From contig JADNRX010000124.1 of assembly GCA_015501595.1 (NCBI GenBank), positions 1 through 64,000 on the forward strand: DNA of 64,000 bases, given 5' to 3'. The translations under genes were made by a program, and so were the position numbers. The stretch is from Hymenopellis radicata (taxonomy: Eukaryota; Basidiomycota; Agaricomycetes; Agaricales; Physalacriaceae). The notes beneath the pieces were generated by a model. The model had not been told where the DNA came from. It saw only the letters and a program-made list of their open reading frames with translations, and ran no database searches. Positions 34,569-45,800 of this stretch are shown one piece after another (within the stretch, counting starts at the first letter, position 1; every line of letters begins with the position of its first letter).

Positions 34569-35592
34569 TTAGGCTGGCCGAACAAACTGGTCGAAGAAGG
34601 TCATGAGGAGGCTGCTTGCTTCGATATGTGTAGGGCCTTCGCCTGCAGCAATTTGAGAGAAATTCGGTTCAGTCGACGGCCATACATGTCCTATATTCCA
34701 GATCAGTCAATAAATCTGAATCCTCAAGAGAAAATTGATGCGTACCCATATCGTCTACTTTCCAATGCTGCATTGCTCCAGCGCCCTGCTCGCCTGGACA
34801 GTCATACCGCAAGTGATGCACATCGCCGTCGAAACTATCTTCTTGCGTAGGTGTCATATCGCATCCACTCCGTTCTCCCCACCAGTTCAACCAGTCAGAT
34901 ATGGGAGGCTCTATCCCTCCTTCTCCCTGGCCGCCTTCATAGTGCACGGTCTGGTCATTCCCGCCATGAAACTCAATGATCGGGGTGAGACCCCGCGCTG
35001 GTGTACACCCACCGCCATCCGGCTTTGTGTCCGTGTAGAACGAGCCCGCGACAGGCGCGAATGCCGCGAACTCCCCGCCGACGGTGGCGTTGCACGCGAG
35101 CGAGTCCACAAACCCGCCGCCGTTAGACATGCCCGTCGCGTAGATCCGGGCGCTGTCAACGCAGTACGATGCGCGCACGGCCGCGAGAACGTCCCATACG
35201 AACTGGAGATCCTGCTCGACGGTGGTGGTCGCGTATGACGGACCGGCCCAGGCGCCGCCGATCCCGTTTGGGTAGACCATTATCTTGTTTGCGCTGTACT
35301 TTGAGCTGGAGAGCCCGGAGTCTGCTTCGAGGAAGAGGCCGATGCTGCTGGAGCCGTGGAAGCCGAGCACGAGGGGGTATGGCGTGGTCGAGCTGTAGTT
35401 CGCGGGCGCGTGGATGGAGTAGGAGCGAGTGATCCCCGAGCTGGTGAGGAGGGCGTAGTGGGTGATGCCGTTGAACCAGTGGGTCTTTCCGCATCCTGAG
35501 GTGTCGCCGCCAGCGTATTGTTCTAGAGAGCGCACGAATGGAATTTGGGTGAGGGAAATGAGAGAGAGCGAGAGTAATAGTGTTTGAAGCAT
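34569..35592 (-). CDS. Secreted feruloyl esterase-like carbohydrate esterase (CE1)
   Basis: Begins MLQTLLLSLSLISLTQIPF, a clear signal peptide. An alpha/beta-hydrolase fold follows: GCGKTHWF, VLGFHGSS (oxyanion region), IYATGMSNGGGFVDSLAC (nucleophile Ser in GMSNGG), TPIIEFHGGNDQTVHY (acid Asp). An intron at 34691-34745 is needed to reach the catalytic His in GHVWPS, after which the protein ends FFDQFVRPA at 34569. Without that splice the frame would stop early and lack the His. Family members release ferulic and related acids from plant cell-wall arabinoxylan outside the cell. No carbohydrate-binding module is present. Confidence 0.9.
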
Positions 35593-36075
35593 CTCAGACA
35601 GACGAGTACCTGGACAGAGAGGGCGCAGGAGTGCTTGTTACTGACAACTTGAAGATTCGCGCGCCATGTGTTGTCCTATATGATAACCACATGAATCATT
35701 GAATGCAAGTCACATACATCATCACCGTGATTCAAGTTCAACGCGATGGTGTCATGGTGCATGGGAGATGATCAGAAGGCGACATCAACGATCTTGAGAC
35801 TTCGCGCCAAATGGGAGACTTGGACGCATGTTCACTGTGCCTTAGATGAGAGCCGTATTATTATCCTGTGCCAACGCCATTGGAGGCCGCTCAGTGCAGG
35901 ATACTCCAACACCTGAGAGAAGACAAGGTGTAGAATATGGCTTTAAAGTACTTGAATGTCGCCGTTGATGGCGGTGAGAATTTGAGAAAGGAAAACGCCG
36001 AACAAGCGTCGGGCCGAGGCTGACCAAGGTAGACCTGCTCTCTTTTGCTCGTTCATCTGCTGGCCTGTCGTTTCT
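35593..36075. other. Divergent intergenic region
   Basis: Lies between the minus-strand esterase and the plus-strand coiled-coil gene, so both promoters should be here. No unmistakable TATA box or operator is seen. The 36040-36075 stretch is pyrimidine-rich, as usual before fungal starts. Confidence 0.4.
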
Positions 36076-37998
36076 ATGCGGTTTCCTCTCTTTCGGCGAC
36101 TTTCACATCTTATTCACCGACGCGCCAAATCGGAACCGTTAACGGGCATTGGTGTCGAACCCTTGGACGCCCTCACTCGCTCGTATTCCCTCAGCAACAT
36201 TGGCGAGCAGGCTCGCCCGTCTAGCTTCGAGCCAAGCGTTACGCAAATCATGATACCGCCGCCACACGCCTTGAACACTCCGCCAGGATCGCCTACATTC
36301 ATCTATCCCACAGACGTGACGACGCTCAGTCAACGCATACTAGAACTCGAACACCAACTCGGCCAACTCAAGGTGGAAAACTCTCAGCTGAAGGATGCCA
36401 ACAACGCGCTCAAATTTGATACGGAGCTCCTCCAAGAACAACTCAGCTTCCTAGAAAACGCGGAACGCCCACTCTCTTCTGACGTGCGCTTGATCACCAA
36501 AGAAGCGCTGGAGATACTCAAGACGCAGGCAAGGAGATGTATTGAGATGGATAGATTCGTCAGGACTGTCATCAGTCTGGGATTGCAAACGGAGGAGCCC
36601 ATATTTCCGCGAGTTCACAAGGCGATTATAGCTGGAGAGACACATGACGAGGCGCTGGTAGATGCTATTCGAGACGCTGCAGCAAAACCAGGCACTCCTT
36701 GGGTGACTATCATTCCTGCTGTTATCGGTCCGCGGACAAACGAACAATACCTTTCCGCTATCAACATGACGCTGCAGTCCCGCAAGGAGAACAGGGAGTT
36801 GCAGGGAGTGAAAAAGTTTTGGAAAAACGTAGCCAAGGAGGATCCCGCCAATGCAGACCTGGTCACTCCTTCGTCCTCAAATCTTTCGGCTGTGCAGGCA
36901 GTTCTTTCGGAGAAGCGACAACAAGCTGTTGATGATCTTCTTGCCCAGCTCAGGAATGGTTCCGTACCTATTCGCAGCCAGATTGTCTCTCAGTCCGCTG
37001 TGAAATCGTCGGATATGCCCCGCCCAGAGTCTGTTGTTCTTTCCGCATCCATGGACTCGACGAAACTTTTAGGCGGCAACGCTACTGTTCCCCACACAGA
37101 ACCAGGCGTTGTCGTCAGTTCCTCTGATAGCTCCACTGTCCTACCTTACCTTCGCGATGACTCTCTGGCTTCTCTACCGGCCTTGGCCAGCCAAACTTTC
37201 AAGCAAGAGCTCAAGGCCAGTCATTCTAGGGAACGCTTCTCTATATCGACGACGTACAAGCATGCTCTCGCCCCTCGGGATCTTAACCTACCATCCATAC
37301 CGGAGAAACCCGTTCGTACTACTGACTTTCTTCATTCTGGAATCCCCTCTAATCTTTGACTTTAGATCGAGCCAGCTTATACCCTTCCGGAGTTCCCGCA
37401 CGATTTCTCTGGTTCCTCAGACTTGGGTTTCTTTGGACCTTCAGCGTCTTCAGCTGTCTCTAGTTCCAATGGTTCGTCCAAGCATGTTGAGAGAGGATCC
37501 TTGTCCGCTCTTGAGGAAGAAGAGAGTGTAGAGTCGGACGCGGAGGCCGATATTGACATACCAGATGTCACTCTAGTGAACGACAGCGTCACGGTAGATG
37601 CCGCCAAGTCGCTTTCCCCCACGAAAAAGTCGCTCCTGCCTGTCCGTGTCATGAATTCATCGCGACAAAATTCCTTCATTCTGGAATCGCCAACGAAAGC
37701 GAGGCCTGTACGTTCGCCATCCAAGCTTCCACTGTCGCCCCGAAAGGTTACTCGGCCGCCTACACCACCGACTAAGGCTACGCGTGCAGCTTCTGCCCTC
37801 AAGTACCCCAGCTCTCCGTCGCGTTTGCAGCCGCCTTCGTCGCCGTCTTTACGAAAACCTTCAATCTCGTCTATGAAGAAGACGACACCTGGTACGCCAG
37901 TTAAAGGTGCGATGAAGGAGACGTCCCCGTTGAGGATTAGGAAGAAGGAGAAGAGGATGTCGCCGATGAGGAGATTGAGTCGGATGGTTTTGGGATAA
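36076..37998 (+). CDS. Conserved-looking coiled-coil protein of unknown function, two exons
   Basis: Exons 36076-37311 and 37366-37998 (intron gttcgt...tttag, phase 0) give about 622 residues. The N terminus is basic (MRFPLFRRLSHLIHRRAK). Residues ~85-140 form a heptad-rich coiled coil (RILELEHQLGQLKVENSQ). A second helical block follows at ~215-260. The C-terminal third is Ser/Pro/Lys-rich and disordered with many SPxK/R sites (PSKLPLSPRKVTRPPTPPTK), typical cyclin-dependent kinase targets. It ends with KKEKRMSPMRRLSRMV. Layout suggests a cytoskeletal or nuclear scaffold, but I do not recognise it. A partial pseudogene copy sits at 28577-28790. Confidence 0.75.
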
Positions 37999-38437
37999 AA
38001 TTGGCGCTGGTTGCGAATGCACATACTGCTGAACAGACTATCTTATTTATGCCGGCGCGATTGTACTACTAGAGGCTTTTCCTTGGATATGTAGCAGTTC
38101 CTATGTTGTAACGCGTTCAGTGAACATTATTTACAGTGTGGTAAATGATTGTATCCATTATGCGTCCTCTCATTTCTCGCCGGCCTCATGGTGAAACCAC
38201 ACAATAGCTCTTCAACTTCTCGACTCCGTGGCCGTATACTCAGCTGCATTGTTCTTAAGATGCGGGCCAGGCAGTCGTCTGGGTCTACAGTCAAAGGATC
38301 CATATCAATGTGCCGTTGGCGGGTGCTGAGCAGCGGCTGCGCCACATCACGGGGTACAAAGCACAGGTCGGTATCAAAACCGTTAGTATTGGTTTTAAAC
38401 TACGGGGTCGGTATCAATACCGTTACACAAAAGACTA
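37999..38437. repeat. Intergenic region with a fragment of the 22.4/41.3-kb repeat
   Basis: At about 38360-38432, ggtatcaaaaccgttagtat and ggtatcaataccgtta match the inverted ends of the repeats at 22452 and 41262. The remainder holds nothing recognisable. Confidence 0.5.
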
Positions 38438-39070
38438 TCAAGATTTTGCTTCTTCCACTATGAACTTGTCAAATCCATACTCGTTCAGATCTTTCATCCC
38501 CGGAAGCGCCCAAATGACTGCCGGCGGATAGTGCGTAAAGTTGAACGTGCCTCTATTCTCCATCCCGAGCTTCTCCATAACACGCACGCTCGCGCCATTC
38601 CACGGGGCTGTAATCCCCAGCACGCCTTCCACCCCCCAATTGGCGCGTGCATAATCGATCAGCGCGCGCGCCGCCTCTGTCGCGTACCCTTTGCCCGCGT
38701 ACTCGGCATGCATCGCGTATCCGATATCGGGAAACGGGAGCCACGTGCTGGGGTCGTGCTCGGGGCGACTTCGTACGAGGCTCACCATCCCCACGGGTCG
38801 GGGAGTGGTCTCAGTCTTCTCCGAGACGAGGTACTGCCCGTGTCCATCGACGGAATGGATGGCCTTGACGCGCCCGTTGATCATCGCCCGTGCTTTGTCG
38901 GGCGTGTCGATCCCGAGGTCCTTCCCTGCTGCAGAGATGAATGCTGGGGATCCATATACATCTACGAGGAACTCGCAATGCTCGAGGGAATCGGGGAGGA
39001 GATGGGAGATGATGAGGCGCGGGGTTTCGATGCTGAAGTTGGGATCTGGTGTCCAGTCCGAGTCAGTCAT
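38438..39070 (-). CDS. GNAT-family N-acetyltransferase, copy 1
   Basis: Start taken at 39070 (MTDSDWTPDPNFSIETPRL), which aligns with the start of the neighbouring copy; an ATG at 39094 is upstream in frame. The fold is RimJ/RimL-like: ETPRLIISHLLP, PVGMVSLVRS, the acetyl-CoA-binding loop YAGKGYATEAARALIDYA (Q/RxxGxG/A type), and NGASVRVMEKLGMENRG near the end. About 210 residues, single exon. Members acetylate amino groups of proteins or small molecules; the substrate here is unknown. It is the left member of a tandem pair, and a third broken copy lies at 42074-49735. Confidence 0.9.
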   Translation of the reverse strand: MTDSDWTPDPNFSIETPRLIISHLLPDSLEHCEFLVDVYGSPAFISAAGKDLGIDTPDKARAMINGRVKAIHSVDGHGQYLVSEKTETTPRPVGMVSLVRSRPEHDPSTWLPFPDIGYAMHAEYAGKGYATEAARALIDYARANWGVEGVLGITAPWNGASVRVMEKLGMENRGTFNFTHYPPAVIWALPGMKDLNEYGFDKFIVEEAKS

Positions 39071-39175
39071 GATAGTTGGTGGTTGGTTCAACATAACATT
39101 ATCGAGCCTAGATACAGCCCCTTGATTACTGTCAAGAACTCCGCTATAGTACTGCCGACTGCATCCCCGCCCGTG

Positions 39176-39778
39176 CTATTCGGCAATTTGGTTCTCTCCG
39201 ATACCATAGTCCGCGAGCTCCTTCATCCCTGCCAGTACATAGACCGCACTCTCCTCCGATCCAAACATCTTGAGCTTCTTGACGCCTCGATACTCCATCC
39301 CCAACCTCTCCATGACGCCTCTACTTTTCGCGTTATGTGGCCTGCTAGACGCGAACACTTCTTTCACTCCCAACTCCTTCCCGGCATAATCAATTAAGGC
39401 ACGAGCTGCCTCTGTCGCATATCCCTTGCCAGTTGCTTCGGGCAGGAAGGCGAATCCAACGTCGGGGGCTGGGAATGAATCGACGGCGTCGCCTTTAACC
39501 AAACTGACGGTTCCAATGGGCCGCGAGTCTTGCTTCAGTGAAACAAGATAGATCCCGTAGCCGTATTTGGAATGTAGGCCTTTGACGCGGCCATTGATGA
39601 ATCGCTGTGCTATTGCGGGGGTGTCGACGCCCGTCTTTCCGGAGTCGGCAATGAAAAGCGGCGAATTGTATAGGGCGACGATGAATTCGCAATGGGAGTT
39701 GTCGTCGGGGAGGAGGTGTGAGATGACAACTCGAGGGGTCTCGATTTTGAAGTTGGGATCAGGTTTCCAGTCGGACAT
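39176..39778 (-). CDS. GNAT-family N-acetyltransferase, copy 2
   Basis: MSDWKPDPNFKIETPRVVI at 39778 to the stop at 39176, 200 residues, no intron. Same plan as the neighbour: PIGTVSLVKG, the acetyl-CoA loop EATGKGYATEAARALIDYAG, and RGVMERLGMEYRG. Divergence from copy 1 is large outside the motifs, so the duplication is old. Both are minus strand with about 105 bp between them; separate promoters are likely. Substrate unknown. Confidence 0.9.
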   Translation of the reverse strand: MSDWKPDPNFKIETPRVVISHLLPDDNSHCEFIVALYNSPLFIADSGKTGVDTPAIAQRFINGRVKGLHSKYGYGIYLVSLKQDSRPIGTVSLVKGDAVDSFPAPDVGFAFLPEATGKGYATEAARALIDYAGKELGVKEVFASSRPHNAKSRGVMERLGMEYRGVKKLKMFGSEESAVYVLAGMKELADYGIGENQIAE

Positions 39779-39952
39779 GGGGGCGGGAACTGTTCGTCAG
39801 CGATGCCCAAGCGAACATATATAACCATGAAGCAATGCCTATCATCGCGAGTCAAATGATCATGTGTCATCGCCATGCGGAGAAAGACGATAGCACTCGA
39901 ATGAAAATCAATATCGATTTCAATGAAAGCAGATGTTCGAACTGACGCTGTT

Positions 39953-41015
39953 TTACAAAAACCCACCACTGGTACCCGTACCAAATCGGTCTCCGAGACC
40001 TTTGGCCTCATGCAGCATCTTGTTCCGTTTACCGTCGTCCATGAGTCGTCCACCCAACGACATGTCTCTCGAGTGATCCCAGATAGCTTTGGAAGGATCA
40101 TCGTCCTCATCCTTTTTGCCGGCCAAGCCCTTCGTATGTTCCTCGACAAGTGCGGACCCGCGGACTTTGCGCTGGAGGAATGATGAGAAAATTAACATTG
40201 AAATGTAAAGACACGCACTGTATGTTCATCAACGCCTTTCCGGATATTCTCGTCCCTTTTTCGCTTTTTCCGGGCCTCCAAAGCTTCTTCGGGACTGACA
40301 GCGTCTTCAGCATTTACGACGCGCCTGCGCTTTCCTGAAACCTCGTCCGCGAGGCGTTGTTGACGTTCGGCAGGCGTCTCGGTCCACAGATTGCTGTCAG
40401 TGTTCTTGGGTGCTGGGGCCGCCGATCGTGCAAACTGACGAGGTCGATTCATTTTAGTGGGATCCAGATCTATAATACAAGCGCGTTAACGTTGATCGAA
40501 TTGCGCGTTGTGCACAGACTCACTAGCGAGTAGTTCTGAGGACGTTGGGGGTCTGAGCATCCACTCGTCGCGTTGTACAGCTTTGGGTTTGGATGCTTCC
40601 TAAATTATAGTCAGTTAACAAAACATGGCAAACCCGTGTACCGTACCTCTATCTGTTGCCGACGCCTTTCCTCCTTCTCCAGAAACTGTTGAACGCCATC
40701 TATTTTGTTGTTATTCCATTGCTCCGTTGAAGGCAGTGGCCGTGGTCCAACGTCGTCGTCAGAATCATCATCGGAACAGTAGGCGGAGGGTAAGGTAGGT
40801 CCTTTTACTTGTTTTGCGGGCACAACAGCCTTTCGCGACGCGAGGAGGTCCGGTGGTAGGGAGGGTGCGTAGTCATCGTCGTCTTCGTTCTGACGAGCAC
40901 CAAGTAGCTCGGCGGGAATTTGGGGTCCTGGAACTGGGCCATCCTCATCGTCGTTGTCGCCGTGACTATTTTGGGTGCGAAGGTGGGGAGGCAGTTCGGG
41001 TCCAATTCCAGTCAT
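39953..41015 (-). CDS. GPALPP-motif / DUF3752-like protein
   Basis: Exons 41015-40648 (end 40647), 40599-40524, 40469-40219 and 40171-39953 join in frame. The protein starts MTGIGPELPPHLRTQNSH and has repeated G-P-x-(I/L)-P motifs (GPELPP, GPQIPAELL, GPTLPSAY, PSLPPDLL). An acidic stretch (CSDDDSDDDVGPRP) and then the DUF3752-type core follow: QRDEWMLRPP, ARSAAPAPKNTDSNLWTETP. The C terminus has RSALVEEH-like text and SKAIWDHSRDMSLGGRLMDD. This matches the small conserved eukaryotic GPALPP1-like family, thought to be nuclear and of poorly known function. Four exons and apparent integrity suggest a housekeeping gene. Confidence 0.85.
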
Positions 41016-41106
41016 GGTCGTCAAGAGCAAACTTGTTGTGGACTTGGCACTACAGTGGTGCCGCCGGCCAGTCGTGGGTCAACATTTAGCACTCCAATTA
41101 GGCATT

Positions 41107-41209
41107 GCCTCCTTGGCTCAGTTGGCTAGAGCGCCAGTCTCATACTTGTTGTATGACCGTGAAGACGCGGGTAATCTGGAGGTCGCAAGTTCGAGCCTTG
41201 CAGGGGGCA
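41107..41209 (+). tRNA. tRNA-Met (CAT), with intron
   Basis: Acceptor arms gcctcct (41107-41113) and agggggc (41202-41208) pair. The D-arm has ggctcagttggctagagc. Anticodon CAT lies at 41141-41143 with an A at position 37. An intron of about 29 nt (41145-41173) follows, then tctgg closes the anticodon stem. The T-arm reads gcaagttcgagccttgc. The sequence resembles fungal elongator methionine tRNAs. It starts 92 bp upstream of the divergent GPALPP-like gene. Confidence 0.92.
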
Positions 41210-41261
41210 TTTCTTAGTGATTTATCATTCTTTTGGTTCATTTTCACCCCGGCGTGTTAGA

Positions 41262-41820
41262 ACTTAGTAACGGTATAATGTATTACGCCCAGTGGGCGCC
41301 CGGTAGGGTGGCGCAGTAAACCTCCGGGGGGTGTTAGTATTGATACCGAACCCCCGGGAGGCCCTGATTTTGAAACCGTTAGTAACGGTTTCGATACCGG
41401 CACGTGTTTTGAACACGTGATGTGGCGCAGCTGCTCGCCGCCCTTGTCCCGCCACTCTCAGCTTCTCTTAGCGCCAGCGCGCCGTCACGTGAAGTGATCA
41501 CGTGCCGGTATCGAAACCTACCTCCCGACCCTCGACAGTTTCAATACCGTATCGATACCGTTAGTAACCGCAGTAAACCCAAGGTGTATCAAGCCCAAGG
41601 GTTTACTTCACCACCCTAGCGCCGGCGCCGGGCAGGATATATAGGGGGTGTTATTAACCGTTATTAACCGTTACTAACCTCCACATGATGCTGTGTGGCG
41701 CATTTTCTCGTTCCAGCTCAGATTGTTTCCTCCCATAACCCCCCCCCCCCCCCTCCAGCATTAACCGTTGATACCGACCCCCGGGAGACCGTAGTTTTGA
41801 AACCGTGATCGTACCACAAG
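41262..41820. repeat. Dispersed MITE-like repeat, copy 2, with a nested piece
   Basis: Homologous to 22452-22860 over blocks ttgataccgaacccccggga, ttgaaaccgttagtaacggt, gatcacgtgccggtatcgaa and catgatgctgtgtggcgc. It also contains an inner inverted pair gtagggtggcgcagtaaac (near 41306) and gtttacttcaccaccctag (near 41604). A C homopolymer sits near 41740, and a partial further copy of the left end lies at 41755-41820. Confidence 0.7.
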
Positions 41821-42073
41821 GATAGCACGTGTCATTTGTATGGCGAGAGTTGTCATAAGTATTGGACTCAACATCATAAGTACTGTACTACATATCCTGT
41901 TTCTCCATAGAGTAGCCTAGGTAAACTCATACAACTGAGCAGGTACTCCGACGTTTTCCCAGTATCCTTGATCCCCATACTGTAGCTTTCCATAGGCAAG
42001 TTTCGATCAAGCCTAAGTTCCTTGATTTCGCTTTATGATTGGTAGTTCTGCCTAGACTGATTTCTCACTGGGC

Positions 42074-42148
42074 ATCATCTCCTATCTCCTCCCCGATTCC
42101 CTCGAACATTGCGAGTTCCTCGTAGATGTATATGGATCCCTAGCATTC
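42074..42148 (+). pseudogene. Left part of a truncated third GNAT copy, split by Gypsy-2
   Basis: Encodes LLPDSLEHCEFLVDVYGS, nearly identical to residues of the GNAT at 38438-39070, and stops at the Gypsy-2 insertion site (target duplication cattc, 42144-42148). The sequence upstream of about 42074 does not match the gene's 5' end, so the copy was already truncated. It resumes at 49330. Confidence 0.85.
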
Positions 42149-42370
42149 TGTAAGGCGAGCGCCTTACCCACTTCACCAACCACGCGATCACCTTCCTCAT
42201 TAGGACTACTATATTTAGATACATATATATTGGGGCACGGACGTAGTTTCTCTCCCTCTTCTCTTCTACCACCATCACCATAGTACCTTACTTGATCTCG
42301 ACAATACGACTCGTTCCAGGTTGCTTGCGTGATAGTGAGTTTTCTCTAGTGAGGACGTTCCGTCCTTTCA
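42149..42370 (+). repeat. Gypsy-2 left LTR
   Basis: 222 bp. The first 20 bases contain a near-perfect palindrome, gtaaggcg-ag-cgccttac. A TATA-like stretch (acatatatatt) lies at about 42220-42230 and should belong to the promoter that drives the element. Confidence 0.95.
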
Positions 42371-42838
42371 CTTTTTTTTTAACCTTCGGACGAGTCTGAA
42401 TTGTCGTTGTCGTCGTTAGTCGTCTTGCCGCCTGCCGTCGCCAACCGTCTACCGTTACCGAACCGCCTTATCGCCTTATCGCCTTTACTGTCTTCATCGC
42501 CATTACCGCCTTTTGCCGTCTCCGTCGTATTACCGCTAGAAAAAGCCTGGTCGCCGCCTTATTCGGGTGACGCGTTAGTGACGTGTATTCTCCCCAAAGA
42601 ATTAACGCTGACGGAAGGCCCATAGAATACGACTGATAAGACGGTTGCCCCACTTCCTGGACGCAAGGTAGCCTCCGCCCGTGGCCCTCCACGACCCAGG
42701 CAGCGAACGCGCACACGTACCCCATCGCCGTCATTATCGCCTCTCACTGAACTGCCCGATTCTCCCCCACGGCCAATACCATCTCCACCGTCGTCTCCAG
42801 CATCACTCTCCTCCGACACCGACTCCTCATATTATACC

Positions 42839-45800
42839 ATGTCGTCTGTTACCAACAACGACGGTCCCCCGCCGCGCGTGTTGCCCGGTAGACGTGGTGA
42901 ACCGCCTATAGTCACTCCTGGCGATGTCGACCACATCGCCATTGTACAGAACTGGTCTGCCTGCTCCGTCAACTGGCTTGCAGCGCGCTACCCCGCGAAG
43001 GCTGTCGCCACCGACACAACGGTGATCTCCCTCCTCGCGCCCGGTTTCGCCAATTGTAGCGAGCTAAACAATTGGTATCTTACGGCCCCCAATTCCTTCA
43101 ATGCGATGACGCTCGCCGACTTTGTCGCCGCGATGACAGAACGTTTCTTAACCGACAACTGGCACGTCGACCACAAAGACAATATCTGCAAAGTCAGGCA
43201 GGAAGAGGACCAGCCTTTCATCCGATTCTCCGAAAAGCTTACCAGTGATAACCGCCGCCTCGCAGACACCGCCTCTTTTATGAACGACGCGCAGCTGGTG
43301 TTCATCATGAAAGCGAACATGCGGCGGGTAACTGCTACGGCGATGAACGACTTCAAACAAAACGCCCACATCAAAGATCTCGGTTCCAAGCTGGAGAACG
43401 GTACGGCAGATGCGACTCAAGGAGAGACGCTTGCAGCTTGGATGGCGAAGGTCGACTCTCTCGACCGAGAGACGTGCTTGGGCGCGAAGCACATGCTCGC
43501 GGAGATCGAAAAGGCTGCCGCGTTGGCAATTGCGCGTGAGCGCCAGAACGCCCAACAACAGGCACCCCCATATCGTCCGCCTACCACCGCCCTTCCCGTT
43601 GCCGCCGCTAACAGCCGTTTCCCATCTGCGACCAACCGCTTCACGACTAAAGCTCAGCCGAGTTCGCAAAACAATAATGCCTCTTTCCGCTCTTCCCAGA
43701 ATAACAATGCCTCTTTCCGCTCTACCGCTACCTTCTCGACCAAGTCTACTTTCCCCAATAATAATGGCGGTAACACTGTTACCCGTCTCCCCGCTTTGAC
43801 CGATGAAGAACGCGCTTTCTCTGATGTGTTCGGGATGTGCCGCACCTGCCGCACGCCCTGGCAAAATCATCGCTCCCCCGACGACGTCTGCGACTTCCCC
43901 GAGGCGGAGAACTACGAAGAGCGCACCTTGGAATGGTGCATTCGCTGGAGTCTCGATCACCCCGATGGATACGAGAATCTGCGCGCGGGCAAGGAAATGG
44001 ATGGCCCCCTCCGCAGGCCTGATCTCAATTACGCCAAACGCAAGTACGAGTCGTTGGGCGGTAACGATTGGCCCCAGGCTCCGCCTTCCCGCACGAACAA
44101 CAGCCTTAAACGTCCCGCATCCTCGTCTAACAATGCCTTCTCAAACAACTCGAATCGATTCCCCGTAGCTGCGGTACTGCAGCGCCAGACCATGGCCGAC
44201 ATACAGAGTGCACAATTCATGCCTTACCAACCCGACGATGACTACTCTTCGGAGTCAAACTCTGATCCCGCCTCTCCGTACTCCCCACCACCGCGTAACA
44301 CCCGCCGCCGCGAATATATTTCCCCCGTTATGCACCGAGAGCGTGGCCGTTCTACGGATCGCGTGCGTTTGTCTCGCTCCTTCTCTGAACTGCGAGGAGA
44401 GTCGTCTAGAGCTCCATCGCGCGCTCCGTCGATAATGAGAGGAAGAGGACAGGACGGAAGCTTGTCGAATACACGCGACCGTTCCTTTTCTCGTGGACCG
44501 CAACCACCACGTCGTCGCTCTGTCTCCCACATGAGACATAGGTCCCCCTCTGGTGAACGCAGCAATAGATCTTTCACGCCGCCCCCCGACCTCGACGATC
44601 ATACGCCCAGTGACATCGCGGCCGAGGTTGATGCCATGCGCGGTGACCGGGACGATGATTTTGTGCCAACTGGAAACAACAAAGGCAAAGGCAAGGAGGT
44701 CGACAACGGAGACGATGACGACGAGGCTGAAGAGGTTGAGAGCATACTACGCAGGTCACAACGCACGACCATGGAAGAGGCGACTGAGGATGATGCTACT
44801 GTAAGTCCCGTCGCTGCTGTCTCTTCTCCACCTACTGCGCCGTTATCTACCCCCCAAATGATATGGACATGTTCAGTTGATGATTTCTCGCCTGGCGCTA
44901 TGGGTCCTGCCACTGTTGATGCATTAATTGACCACGGTTCTTCTCTAGTCTTAATCGACGATTCCCTCGCAACACGCTTGTCATTGAAACGCTACCGACT
45001 GCGCACACCTATTATTATCGATACCGCACTTAAACAGAATAACGACTCTTCCGCCCTGACCGACTATGTAAAACTACGATGCCGCGACGTCAACAACTTC
45101 TGGACCTCTCGAACAGTCAAAGCCGTCGTCGCCCCTTCGCTGTGTTCCCCAATGATACTTGGACTTCCATTCCTCGAGCATAATCACGTTGTAGTTGACG
45201 CTACCTACAGATCCGCTGTGCATTTTGATACTGGCTTCGATTTACTACACCCCTACCCTCCGCTACCCCCTGATCGCGTACCTACATTGAAAGAGAAATT
45301 GCGTACTACCGAGCATGACTTCCGTAGTCTTGTAGATGAATTAAAGACTTTCTGTGCCCGAAGACGTGTTTTCATTGATAGTACATGTGAGCCCGTAATA
45401 GAATTTAACATTATCGCTGCCGTACGCAAGCGGGTGGAAGAACTGGCTGAGGCGTCCGAGCTCGAAAAGCTCGGACAGAAGATTAAGGAGGATTACGAGG
45501 ACGTCTTTCAACCGCTGCCGGACTTTGATAAGATGCCTGATGATGTGACGTGTAAAATCGAGCTGAAGGACGCGTACCTATCAATCTCTGCGAGAACGTA
45601 CCCTTGCCCGAGAAAATACCGCGAGGCTTGGCGAACACTGTTAAACCAGCACCTTGACGCTGGCCGGATTAGACCGTCTTCGTCGAGCTTTGCATCGCCT
45701 GCTTTTCTGGTTCCCAAATCTGACCCTTCGGCTTTACCTCGGTGGGTAAATGATTACCGTCAGTTAAACGCGAATATTAAGACTGATCGCTACCCATTAC

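Noticed and set aside
35169..35432. Arg-rich plus-strand frame
   Set aside because: Antisense shadow of the feruloyl esterase coding sequence in a GC-rich region.
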